Source: Longicatena caecimuris
Lineage (GTDB): Bacteria; Bacillota_I; Bacilli_A; Erysipelotrichales; Erysipelotrichaceae
Length of the DNA stretch: 64,000 bases
Assembly: GCF_004341945.1 (NCBI RefSeq)
Contig: NZ_SMBP01000019.1
Coordinates: 1 to 64,000 of the forward strand
Direction of reading: 5' to 3'
Part shown: positions 44,010 through 51,972 of the stretch, one piece after another
Numbering within the stretch: position 1 is the stretch's first letter
Layout: each line of letters begins with the position of its first letter
Notes under the pieces: model-generated
What the model was told of the DNA's origin: nothing
Databases searched by the model: none
The model's input: only the letters and a program-made list of their open reading frames with translations
Program-made: the position numbers and the translations under genes

Positions 44010-44123
44010 CCCCTATTGTAAAAGGGGAAATTTATTTGCGAAATACCAACTCTTTTCTACAACTTCCGGAAATAAAAAAACACCGGCAATTACCGGCACC
44101 ATGCTTTCCCCTATAGGGGAAAG
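44010..44123 (-). promoter_or_regulatory. Structured leader of PTS operon 1
   Basis: On the minus strand, in the order transcribed, are a perfect 20-bp palindrome CTTTCCCCTATAGGGGAAAG (44123-44104), a GCCGG...CCGG hairpin followed by TTTTTTT (44100-44072) that looks like a terminator, and a CCCCT/AGGGG hairpin (44027-44010) just before the manA SD. The terminator lies about 90 nt upstream of manA, so it could attenuate the operon, or stop an antisense read. The palindrome may be an operator. Confidence 0.5.
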
Positions 44124-44321
44124 ATTTCAAGAAATTATGCTGTATTTATGCAAAAACTCCCTTTAAATGTCATAAAAAAATGTTATGATAGTGATACTGC
44201 ACGTGTTCGTGTATCTTTTTTTCCACAACATCTGGAAAGAGTTTGCAATAGCCGATTCCAAGATTTCATCTTATGATATCTTAGGGATTTCTCTATTCCT
44301 TATTCTGAAAGGAGAATCACA

Positions 44322-46268
44322 ATGAAATCATCGAAATTAACGCTGTTTCTTAATCTTCTGCTGGAAGAAGAAGACTTCCATAAGACCAGCTACTATGCCG
44401 AAAAGCTCATGGTATCCAGCAAAACCATCTCCAATTATATCAACGATTTACGCTACTATATGCGAAATCATCAGGTAGCGTTAATTTCACGCCATGGTGT
44501 TGGCATACGCTTAGAAGGCAGTATGGAAGAGCGCGCAAAGCTACGTGAAGCGATACAGCAGGATTTAGATGAAACACCCACAAGTAAAAATCGTCAACAT
44601 AAAATTCTCGAAAAATTATTAATGAAAGATGAATGTGTGTCGGTGCGTCGTCTGTCGGATGCCTATTGTGTCAGTTCCACTTCCATCGTGAAAGATTTGG
44701 AGAAAATCGAACAGCATCTTTCGCAACAGGATCTTTATTTACAACGTGATAAAAGCGGGACCCGCATCATCGGTAAGGAACAGCGGATTCGCAGTGCCAA
44801 GCGGAAGTTTATTTTCAATGAACTCATGGCCTTGTCGCAACAAGATAAAGTCATTGACCGCAAGACTTGTCAAGCAATCTTATCTCGTTATGTGGATGAA
44901 GAAAGTCAAAACATCAGTCGTCAGATGATTCAGATGGCACAGGATAAATTAAATTTTCATCTGGATACCAATTACTATAATCAGATTTTTGTCACCTATG
45001 CGATCTTTATCTCAAGAATTCGCAAAGGTTATGGGATTACAGAAGCACCAGCCCGTCCGGTTGTTACCGAACTGCATATATTAAAGACCTATCCTATCAC
45101 AGAGGAGATTACCCAATGGTTAAAAGATGCGCATGGCATCACGATGAATGATCGAGATATTCGCTGGGTGAATGCAAGGATTGCCGGTGTGTATCATGAA
45201 GATCAAAAAGCTAAGGATGGCTATTCTCCTATCGTACAGGATATTGTGAATGAACTGATAACTTCCATCGGTGATATCTTCTCGGTAGACTTCATGTCTG
45301 ATGAGCTGTTAAAGACAGGTTTATCTAATCATTTTGTCCCTATGATTGCCCGCTTAAAAAACAACATTAAGATTACCAATCCTTTTTTGCTTCAGATCAA
45401 GCAGCAGTTTACCGCCATGTTCAGTGTCATTTCCCTTGCTTCCAGCGTGCTGGAAAAGAAATTAGGGTATACCTTGTCCGATGATGAAATCGGGTTTATC
45501 CTCATTCACTTTCAGGCAGCATTAGAACGACATAACTTATCAAAAAAGATTGCCATTGTGTATAACTGCAACTTAGCGAATGCCTTATTGATTGAAAATC
45601 AGATTAAGATCAATCTGCCTACCTTTGATGTCATTGAATTAATCAACATCCAAGATTTGAAAGAAAAATACTTGCATGATTTTGATTTCATCATTTCAAC
45701 GATGGAAGTATCAACAGATTTACCTTCTGTCGTCATTTCTCCATTAGCTGATAGCAATGATATTCAAAAAATTAAGCAGACCTACGATAAGCTGATACGT
45801 GATGTCAAGGAATCACGCTTTTATTCCCTGTTGCAAGCCATTAGCAGTGATACGATCTTAGTGAAACAGAAATGTAAATCAAAAGAAGAAATTTTAAAAA
45901 CAGCAAATGATATCTTACGAAAAAAGGGATACATAACCGAGGACTTCTATCAAAGTGTCTTAAATCGTGAAAAGATATCTTCTACAGAAATTGGCAATGG
46001 TATTGCCATTCCCCATGGACTTGATACTTTTGTAAATCATACCGCCATTGTTCTTATCACGTTAGAAGAACCTATTCTTTGGAAAGAAGATATGGTGCGT
46101 GTCATCTTCTTTACGGCAGTATCTTTTGAACAGAAGGAAATCATGAAAAAACTTTTAAAGGATTTGTATCATCTCATCAGTGCTAATGAATTTATAGAGC
46201 AGATATCCGCAGCGGAAACGTGTGAAGAGGTGCTAGGTCTTTTGTATGGTAAAAGATTATCGAAATAG
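44322..46268 (+). CDS. MtlR/BglG-type PTS-regulated activator (operon 1)
   Basis: The 648-residue protein has N-terminal helix-turn-helix domains (SKTISNYINDLRYYM; SSTSIVKDLEKIE), two PRD domains (about 180-410; LILIHFQAALERHN), an EIIB-like domain starting IAIVYNCNLANALL and a C-terminal EIIA-2 domain with IAIPHGLD. Phosphorylation at PRD and EIIA histidines by the PTS would set its activity. It is divergent from operon 1 and paralogous to 51973-53916. SD AAAGGAG is well placed. Confidence 0.9.
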   Translation: MKSSKLTLFLNLLLEEEDFHKTSYYAEKLMVSSKTISNYINDLRYYMRNHQVALISRHGVGIRLEGSMEERAKLREAIQQDLDETPTSKNRQHKILEKLLMKDECVSVRRLSDAYCVSSTSIVKDLEKIEQHLSQQDLYLQRDKSGTRIIGKEQRIRSAKRKFIFNELMALSQQDKVIDRKTCQAILSRYVDEESQNISRQMIQMAQDKLNFHLDTNYYNQIFVTYAIFISRIRKGYGITEAPARPVVTELHILKTYPITEEITQWLKDAHGITMNDRDIRWVNARIAGVYHEDQKAKDGYSPIVQDIVNELITSIGDIFSVDFMSDELLKTGLSNHFVPMIARLKNNIKITNPFLLQIKQQFTAMFSVISLASSVLEKKLGYTLSDDEIGFILIHFQAALERHNLSKKIAIVYNCNLANALLIENQIKINLPTFDVIELINIQDLKEKYLHDFDFIISTMEVSTDLPSVVISPLADSNDIQKIKQTYDKLIRDVKESRFYSLLQAISSDTILVKQKCKSKEEILKTANDILRKKGYITEDFYQSVLNREKISSTEIGNGIAIPHGLDTFVNHTAIVLITLEEPILWKEDMVRVIFFTAVSFEQKEIMKKLLKDLYHLISANEFIEQISAAETCEEVLGLLYGKRLSK

Positions 46269-46274
46269 TAAAAA

Positions 46275-46455
46275 GTAGTCACTTTGAAGTGTACTCAATT
46301 ATTTGGACTTAAAGTAAATAGGCTAAATCAAGCAGTTACGAAGGATTGATTTCTGTATTGCACAGGAGTTAATCTTTTTCCTTTTGTTGTTATTCTTTGA
46401 GTATTCCTTTTTCTATGATCTTTAAGCGCTAAAAAACACTTGCGAAGTGCTGATT
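46275..46455 (-). pseudogene. Remnant of an IS3-family transposase (3' end)
   Basis: The minus strand reads NTQRITTKGKRLTPVQYRNQ and a few more codons to a TGA at 46330-46328, resembling the C-terminus of IS3-family OrfB. Just beyond, GTGTACTCAATTATTTGGACT (46289-46309) looks like an IS3-type end. The frame closes upstream at about 46454, so only about 40 codons remain. Confidence 0.55.
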
Positions 46456-46474
46456 ACATAAGACGGTCATACCT

Positions 46475-46600
46475 ATTAAACCACCTACTGTAACAATGTC
46501 ATCATTCTTATATAAATTTTTCTCCATCAGCATTCGCAAATGCAATGACTGCATACTTTATATCATCCACATATTCTCTTTAAAATTTAATGGTTCTACT
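46475..46600 (-). pseudogene. Remnant of an AlbA_2/Schlafen-type domain gene
   Basis: The minus strand contains REYVDDIKYAVIAFANADGE in one frame. The preceding F-K is present one base out of frame, and the following segment is also shifted. FKREYxDDIxKxVxAFANxDGG is the hallmark of AlbA_2 putative DNA-binding proteins. The frameshifts and missing ends show decay. Confidence 0.6.
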
Positions 46601-46627
46601 CTCAATCATAAATATCCTTGCTAACAT

Positions 46628-46859
46628 CTTGCTAACTATCTATCTAACAATCATTAGTAGCAAGAAAGCATGTTTTGCTTACTATAGTTATATGATAAAT
46701 TGATTTTTTCTACTTTATTTACATAAAACATCATGATTCGATATTAAAAACTAATAAAAGTGAATTTTTTGTGCTTATTATCTTTGTAAGAAAAGAAGAA
46801 CTATTTTAATCTTGCTAACAATCTATCTAACATTCATGCTAACAATTATTACTAGCAAG
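46628..46859. repeat. Two copies of a CTTGCTAAC hairpin element
   Basis: CTTGCTAACTATCTATCTAA...TAGCAAG at 46628-46664 and CTTGCTAACAATCTATCTAA...TAGCAAG at 46811-46859 are imperfect copies. Each is bounded by complementary CTTGCTA/TAGCAAG and AT-rich inside. They flank about 145 bp of AT-rich DNA without a gene. The origin is unknown; a small MITE-like element or operator repeats are both possible. The rest of the 46269-46944 gap holds only the two gene remnants. Confidence 0.55.
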
Positions 46860-46944
46860 ACTTTTCGTACCTCAAAATACACAACATAGTATACCCCCAT
46901 TTCTATCTTTCCCATCATCTTTTTCGTTTCCTCTTACAGAATAC

Positions 46945-46973
46945 TTGTACTTTTTTAATTGTACGATTATAAT
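46945..46973 (+). promoter_or_regulatory. Promoter of the 106-residue gene
   Basis: TTGTAC (46945-46950), a 17-bp spacer and TATAAT (46968-46973) form a near-consensus sigma-A promoter, 25 nt before the ATG at 46998. Confidence 0.75.
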
Positions 46974-46997
46974 GAGCAAGAAAGGAAGGAACACAAC

Positions 46998-47318
46998 ATG
47001 ACAGTACAAGATTTAGCTTCATTTCATGAAACCTTAAAACAAAATAACATACCCTTTTACACCGATATCTTCACAGATGATATATGGGGTGATATGGGTG
47101 TTGATACAGCATCGGTAAGTGTAACAGCAAACGAAGATAGCTGGCATATTCATTATATAAGAACACAAAGTGGCATTCCTTATATCTTTGCCGACTATGT
47201 AAGCAATATCGTAGATGAATACCATAAAGATTTATCCCATGAACAGTTCTATGATTACCTCAATCTGCATAATCTACAAAAAGCATTTGCTGATTTTATG
47301 CATACAAATCATGTATAA
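46998..47318 (+). CDS. Hypothetical protein, 106 residues
   Basis: The start at MTVQDLASFHETL follows AAGGAAGG and a good promoter. The protein is acidic, Tyr/His-rich and mixed alpha/beta (SWHIHYIRTQSGIPYIFADYV). No family is recognised. It is monocistronic, with its own promoter and a terminator, and convergent with PTS operon 2. It may be unrelated to sugar uptake. Confidence 0.75.
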   Translation: MTVQDLASFHETLKQNNIPFYTDIFTDDIWGDMGVDTASVSVTANEDSWHIHYIRTQSGIPYIFADYVSNIVDEYHKDLSHEQFYDYLNLHNLQKAFADFMHTNHV

Positions 47319-47345
47319 GCCTTGTGAAACATTAACATTTTATTT

Positions 47346-47368
47346 AACACGCAAGTTCTGCGTGTTTT
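47346..47368. terminator. Terminator between the 106-residue gene and PTS operon 2
   Basis: AACACGCA and TGCGTGTT (47346-47353, 47359-47366) form an 8-bp stem followed by TTAT on the plus strand. Confidence 0.7.
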
Positions 47369-47762
47369 ATTGTGCTTTATCGATAAAGGTTGTTAATGCC
47401 TCCATCATGGTAAAACGTGCCTGTGATGTTCTGGCTCGCCATGCATAAACCAGCTTATTACGAATAGTTGTATGGGTGATTTTTTCTTCATAAAGAACAC
47501 GATACTTTTCATCGAAAGGTTCAATTTTATGAACGAGTATTTGTATCATACCAGGATATTGCTTCTCCATTTGAAAAATACTTTGATTATCACATCTACG
47601 CAGACAACATAAGGTGCCATAGGAATCCTCAAAACAGAAACCTTCTTGAATATCCTCATAACGTAGATTCTTTTGATGTTTCTTCACCTCATCATAAAGC
47701 CCTTTTTTCAGGTTTTCAAAATAACGATTTACATCCATTGCTACAATTTTCACTACCCGCAT
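47367..47762 (-). CDS. DUF3284-like protein (operon 2)
   Basis: The 131-residue protein (KIVAMDVNRYFENLKKGLYDEV, KITHTTIRNKLVYAWRARTSQAR) has the length, position and strand pattern of the DUF3284 gene of operon 1 (39505-39963), though similarity is low. It is the last gene of operon 2. Function unknown. Confidence 0.65.
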   Translation of the reverse strand: MRVVKIVAMDVNRYFENLKKGLYDEVKKHQKNLRYEDIQEGFCFEDSYGTLCCLRRCDNQSIFQMEKQYPGMIQILVHKIEPFDEKYRVLYEEKITHTTIRNKLVYAWRARTSQARFTMMEALTTFIDKAQ

Positions 47763-47817
47763 AATTACGCTCCTTTCTAACAGCGAAATGACTCTTGAAT
47801 AACAAGAGCCACTTCAT

Positions 47818-48960
47818 CTATGCTTTTTTCAATTGTTCATAGTAATATAAGATGCGTTTGGTGACTTCATGTTCTTTAGCAAAACCAGTAAGTTTTACAA
47901 TCGTCTGTAAGATACCTTCCTCATGAATGCTTTTTTGTAATACCACTGCTTGTTTATCTCTAGGCTCATCGTAGAGAAAACCATATGCCATCGCTTTGGC
48001 TATCGCGTCATAAGGCAATCCATGCGCATAACACATAGCAGCACTGCCGGCTAAACGATCACCTTTGGTCAATTTGCGAATTGGATCATACGCCACACGA
48101 TAAATATAATCTACCATTTCACCTTTCGCCGCAGGGAAATGACTTAAGTTATACAACTGCTTTTTCGTTAGTGGATAATGCTGTAAGACACCTTCTGTTA
48201 TCTCTTTTTCTACTTCCTTAATAAAGGCTGCCCCTTCTTCATCACTACTAATTTCATTAATAGTTTCATAGCCTTTATAATATCCCAGAAAAGCACTGGC
48301 AGCATGTGGACCATTTACCACAAACACCTTTACATCTTTTAATAGCTCTAATTGATCACATGTTTCCATCCACTCAATCGCTGATAGATCAACATTTAAG
48401 GGTTGCTGGATCAGTAAGGATAATACCGCTGTCGTACGAATATTTAAGGCCGCATTGCTTTGGGCATCTGTACTTCTTCGCACGATAGAATCGCGTAAGA
48501 CAACCTGTTCCTGAAACCAGGCATGTGTTTCTTCTGGCAAATGTTCATAAAACATCTGCTCAATATCTTTCATTAAATGATTTTTATTTGTGATAAAGAT
48601 CATACAAAGCTTCTTATCAGGCTGTTGCTGTTTTCTACGATACAGCCCTTCACAGACAGTGCATACAGCCTGCGGTATTTGTTCTGGGTAAATGACAAAG
48701 TAAATGACATCGGCATCGATTACACTTTCCATTGCCCCACTTTGTTTCCATGTATAAGCATCATAACCACGAACGCGATGCTCATCAATGCGTGTTTCGC
48801 GATGTACACACACATCGTAATACCCCTTATTTTTCATTGCCTCAATGACGTTTTCGTCAATATCTATAAATGTCGTTTTCCATCCTTCTGCATTCGCAAG
48901 GGTTTCCCCGATAAAACCCTTGCCTAATCTTCCTGCACCAATAATCAATGCGTGTTTCAT
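47818..48960 (-). CDS. Mannitol-1-phosphate-dehydrogenase-family enzyme (operon 2)
   Basis: The 380-residue paralogue of 39995-41140 shares GAGRLGKGFIGETLANAE, LRDSIVRRSTDAQ, VFVVNGPHAASAFLG and DRLAGSAAMC. An NAD(H)-dependent polyol-phosphate dehydrogenase is inferred. It directly follows the EIIC gene (6 nt). Confidence 0.82.
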   Translation of the reverse strand: MKHALIIGAGRLGKGFIGETLANAEGWKTTFIDIDENVIEAMKNKGYYDVCVHRETRIDEHRVRGYDAYTWKQSGAMESVIDADVIYFVIYPEQIPQAVCTVCEGLYRRKQQQPDKKLCMIFITNKNHLMKDIEQMFYEHLPEETHAWFQEQVVLRDSIVRRSTDAQSNAALNIRTTAVLSLLIQQPLNVDLSAIEWMETCDQLELLKDVKVFVVNGPHAASAFLGYYKGYETINEISSDEEGAAFIKEVEKEITEGVLQHYPLTKKQLYNLSHFPAAKGEMVDYIYRVAYDPIRKLTKGDRLAGSAAMCYAHGLPYDAIAKAMAYGFLYDEPRDKQAVVLQKSIHEEGILQTIVKLTGFAKEHEVTKRILYYYEQLKKA

Positions 48961-48966
48961 ATCGTT

Positions 48967-50031
48967 CTAAGCAGCTTCCTTATCTGCTTTTTCAACAATT
49001 GGCTTTTTTAATACATTTGCCAGTAAGGCTGTCACGATCGTACCGACGATAATAGCAATGACAAACCAAACTTTTTCATCAATGATCGGTAATACAATAG
49101 GTCCGCCATGTGGCGCATAATCCTTAACACCGGTAACTGCCGCAATAGCACCGCCAACAGCACCACCGGCCATAATGGATGGAATAACTTTTGCCGGATC
49201 TGCAACTGCCAATGGAATTGCCCCTTCAGAAATACCAATCAATCCCATGAACAAGGAAGCCTTACCTGCATCACGTTCTTCCTGTGTATATTTATTCTTT
49301 GATAATAAAGTTGCCAGACCCATACCTAATGGGGCAGTACAAATTGGAACCGCACAGATACCAAAGAATTCATAATGACCTTCTGCCATCATACCGATGG
49401 AGAACAAGCAAGCGGTCTTATTTACCGGTCCGCCCATATCAACTGTAACCATCATACCCATGATGATGCCAAGCACTACTTTACTGCCACTGGATAAGCT
49501 AGTTAAGAAGCTTTCGATACCGCCCATTGCCATACCGATTGGATTCGCTAAGATATACATATAGAAGATACATACGATAAAAGATGTCACAACCGGAATA
49601 ATCAGAATTGGTACAACCGTTTTAATTAAGTCCGGATAATGAATTTTCTTCATATAACGTACGATATATCCAGTCATAAAACCTAACACCAATGCTCCTA
49701 AAAAACCAGTTTTTACCGCATTACCACCAATTGTAATTTCTGTGTTCGCAATATATCCGGCAACCAATCCTGGTGCTAAACCTGGTTTCCCCGCAATGGC
49801 ATAAGCGATATATCCAGCTAATACAGGAATCATCATAAACAAACCAGCTGCACCGATTTCCTGTACATGCAATAGAAATTCGTTTTTGATTACCATACCT
49901 TCACCTGCCACGGCTGTACCACCAAAAGCAATAGAACCGGCATAGAAGATACCACCGATAACCGTCATTGGAATCATGTAAGACATACCTGTCATCAGAT
50001 AATTCTTAATTTTCTTAAAATCAACACTCAT
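48967..50031 (-). CDS. PTS EIIC, fructose family (operon 2)
   Basis: The 354-residue permease shares the GKPGLAPGLVAGYIA, VDMGGPVNKTA and GISEGAIPLA marks with the operon 1 EIIC. About nine membrane segments are present. Overall divergence from the paralogue suggests a related but different sugar. Confidence 0.92.
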   Translation of the reverse strand: MSVDFKKIKNYLMTGMSYMIPMTVIGGIFYAGSIAFGGTAVAGEGMVIKNEFLLHVQEIGAAGLFMMIPVLAGYIAYAIAGKPGLAPGLVAGYIANTEITIGGNAVKTGFLGALVLGFMTGYIVRYMKKIHYPDLIKTVVPILIIPVVTSFIVCIFYMYILANPIGMAMGGIESFLTSLSSGSKVVLGIIMGMMVTVDMGGPVNKTACLFSIGMMAEGHYEFFGICAVPICTAPLGMGLATLLSKNKYTQEERDAGKASLFMGLIGISEGAIPLAVADPAKVIPSIMAGGAVGGAIAAVTGVKDYAPHGGPIVLPIIDEKVWFVIAIIVGTIVTALLANVLKKPIVEKADKEAA

Positions 50032-50064
50032 AGTTTCACTCTCCTCTTTTCTTTATTATGTTGC

Positions 50065-50373
50065 TTACTTTACTGCTTCTTCTAACTTCATGATTGCGGC
50101 CTGCGGATTTTTAATCGCATCCGCCACATCAATCTCAACAACAATTTTGTCTTCAAAACGTTCCATACCTTCTACAGCACAACCAACCGCGATTAATACA
50201 ACATCCGCCGTTTCCACTTCATCTTCAGTGATTTCATTTTCAGCACCCATCGCACCTTGCGTTTCTAATTTAATTTCATGTCCCCTTTTACGACCTGCTT
50301 CTTCTAATGCCTCTTGCGCCATATATGTATGCGCAATGCCTGTTGGACAAGCGGTAATGCCAACAATCTTCAT
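50065..50373 (-). CDS. PTS EIIB, fructose type (operon 2)
   Basis: The 102-residue protein has the phosphocysteine loop CPTGIAHTYMA (Cys9) and the ETQGAMGAEN segment. It is the partner of the EIIC downstream. Confidence 0.93.
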   Translation of the reverse strand: MKIVGITACPTGIAHTYMAQEALEEAGRKRGHEIKLETQGAMGAENEITEDEVETADVVLIAVGCAVEGMERFEDKIVVEIDVADAIKNPQAAIMKLEEAVK

Positions 50374-50375
50374 AG

Positions 50376-50822
50376 CTAATCTCCTTTCTCTGTTTCCAGT
50401 TTTTTCAAACAGTTGAATAACTGTTGTTCATTTTCTGCATGCAGAATATCTTCACGAAACTCCTGATGCATTAGATTTCTGCTTAACCAAGCTAATATTT
50501 GCAAATGCTCTTTTGTTCGCTTATTCTCTGGAACCCCAATCAGAAAGATCATCTTCACCAGCTCATCACCCCAATGCAGCGGAGCTTCTAAGGTAGCGAC
50601 TGCGACAAAGGATTCTTGTACATCTTGACTGGAGCCATGCGGAATCGCGATATCATAACCAACTGCGGTAGAGAATTCCTCTTCCCGTTGACAAACCGAT
50701 TGTTTATATGCTTCACCTCCTATCACTTTCTTACTTTCTATCGCTTTTTGAATCAAGAAATCAATTGCTTCCATTTTGGTTTGAAACTGTTTCTTGACAA
50801 ACGTTAACTGCTGATCAAACAT
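50376..50822 (-). CDS. PTS EIIA, fructose/mannitol type (operon 2)
   Basis: The 148-residue EIIA-2 domain has His62 in IAIPHGSS and STAVGYD before it. Two nucleotides separate it from the EIIB gene. Confidence 0.93.
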   Translation of the reverse strand: MFDQQLTFVKKQFQTKMEAIDFLIQKAIESKKVIGGEAYKQSVCQREEEFSTAVGYDIAIPHGSSQDVQESFVAVATLEAPLHWGDELVKMIFLIGVPENKRTKEHLQILAWLSRNLMHQEFREDILHAENEQQLFNCLKKLETEKGD

Positions 50823-50826
50823 GTCG

Positions 50827-51813
50827 TTATTCCCCCTTCACCATGCCTGGCTCACTTACCAATAAGGAAAGATTTCCATCGATCGTATACTGTTTTGCAT
50901 TCGAAGTGATAATGAAGCTCATGCCTGCACCGATACCATAAGTATCTTCTCCTGTAGTTAATGTGCCTTTGCCATCTAGTACCAAGCATAAGGAATATGT
51001 TTCATTTTCTATACACTCTGCTTCATGTATGCCATACTTCGTAATGCGGAAGAAAGCATTGTCGATATACTGTTGGATTTCATTTTGTCCATGCTCTGTA
51101 ATTTGCGGTTTTACCATCGGTTCTTCGTGTGGGATTGTCACAACATCTAAGGCTTTTTCCAAATGCAATTCACGTGGTTTTCCATTGACATCTACATTAT
51201 CATAATCATAAATGCGATATGTCACATCACTGCTTTGCTGGACCTCTGCCATCAGCATCTTTCCTTCTACGCCATGTACGACACCTGCCGGTGTATATAC
51301 AAAATCACCTGTTTTTACCTCTTTACGTATGAGCAGCTCATCCCATCGCTTTTCCAGTGCCATTTTTTGAAACTCTCCACGACTTTTGGCACGATGTCCG
51401 CGTACTAATTTTGTTCCATCATCCACATCCAGAAATAAACAAAACTCAGCTTTCCCTAAGTCATGCTCATGTACCTTCGCATATGCATCATCCGGATGTA
51501 CCTGTACGGATACCGGACTGGTAATCTCATTGATCTTTACCAATAAAGGAAACCGTTCGCGTTTATCGTGATGAAATAATTCACGATGCTTTTCATAAAC
51601 CTCTTTTAGGCTTTGCCCCTCGCAAGCCGTATTGGTAATGATACTGACACCGTTATCATGAGCACTGATTGCCCAGTATTCACCAATTTTCTTATTCATC
51701 TCCTCTAAAAAGCCAAATTTTTTCTGGATGCGATTTCCTCCATAGATTTTTTCTTTCAATGGCGATTTTAGAAATAACACCTCATCCTTCATATCATCAC
51801 TCTCCTTTGACAA
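50827..51813 (-). CDS. manA: Class I mannose-6-phosphate isomerase (operon 2)
   Basis: The 328-residue protein carries VQVHPDDAYAKVHEHDLGKAEFCLF and FVYTPAGVVHGVEGKM, giving the zinc-site residues of ManA. An ATG at M8 (MKDEVLFLKS, 51792) is an alternative start. It heads operon 2, just downstream of its regulator gene. Confidence 0.88.
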   Translation of the reverse strand: MSKESDDMKDEVLFLKSPLKEKIYGGNRIQKKFGFLEEMNKKIGEYWAISAHDNGVSIITNTACEGQSLKEVYEKHRELFHHDKRERFPLLVKINEITSPVSVQVHPDDAYAKVHEHDLGKAEFCLFLDVDDGTKLVRGHRAKSRGEFQKMALEKRWDELLIRKEVKTGDFVYTPAGVVHGVEGKMLMAEVQQSSDVTYRIYDYDNVDVNGKPRELHLEKALDVVTIPHEEPMVKPQITEHGQNEIQQYIDNAFFRITKYGIHEAECIENETYSLCLVLDGKGTLTTGEDTYGIGAGMSFIITSNAKQYTIDGNLSLLVSEPGMVKGE

Positions 51814-51887
51814 CTACATTATGTCATGAGAAACTTTTTTACGATATGCCAATCCTCTTCATAGTTTTTTGTAAGTCTTAGGACACA

Positions 51888-51937
51888 TAAAAAACCGTCT
51901 GCTTCTTATATTTAACAAACACAAAAAACAAACGGTT
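51888..51937 (-). terminator. Terminator of the operon 2 regulator
   Basis: On the minus strand AACCGTTTG (51937-51929) and CAGACGGTT (51897-51889) form a stem with a long loop, followed by TTTTTATG. It separates the regulator from manA, so operon 2 needs its own promoter in 51814-51887. Confidence 0.65.
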
Positions 51938-51972
51938 AGCTTAAATGATAATACAAGGTGTAGCAAGACCAT

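Noticed and set aside
46628-46859. CRISPR-like array from the repeated CTTGCTAAC units
   Set aside because: Only two imperfect copies with unequal spacing and no cas genes nearby.
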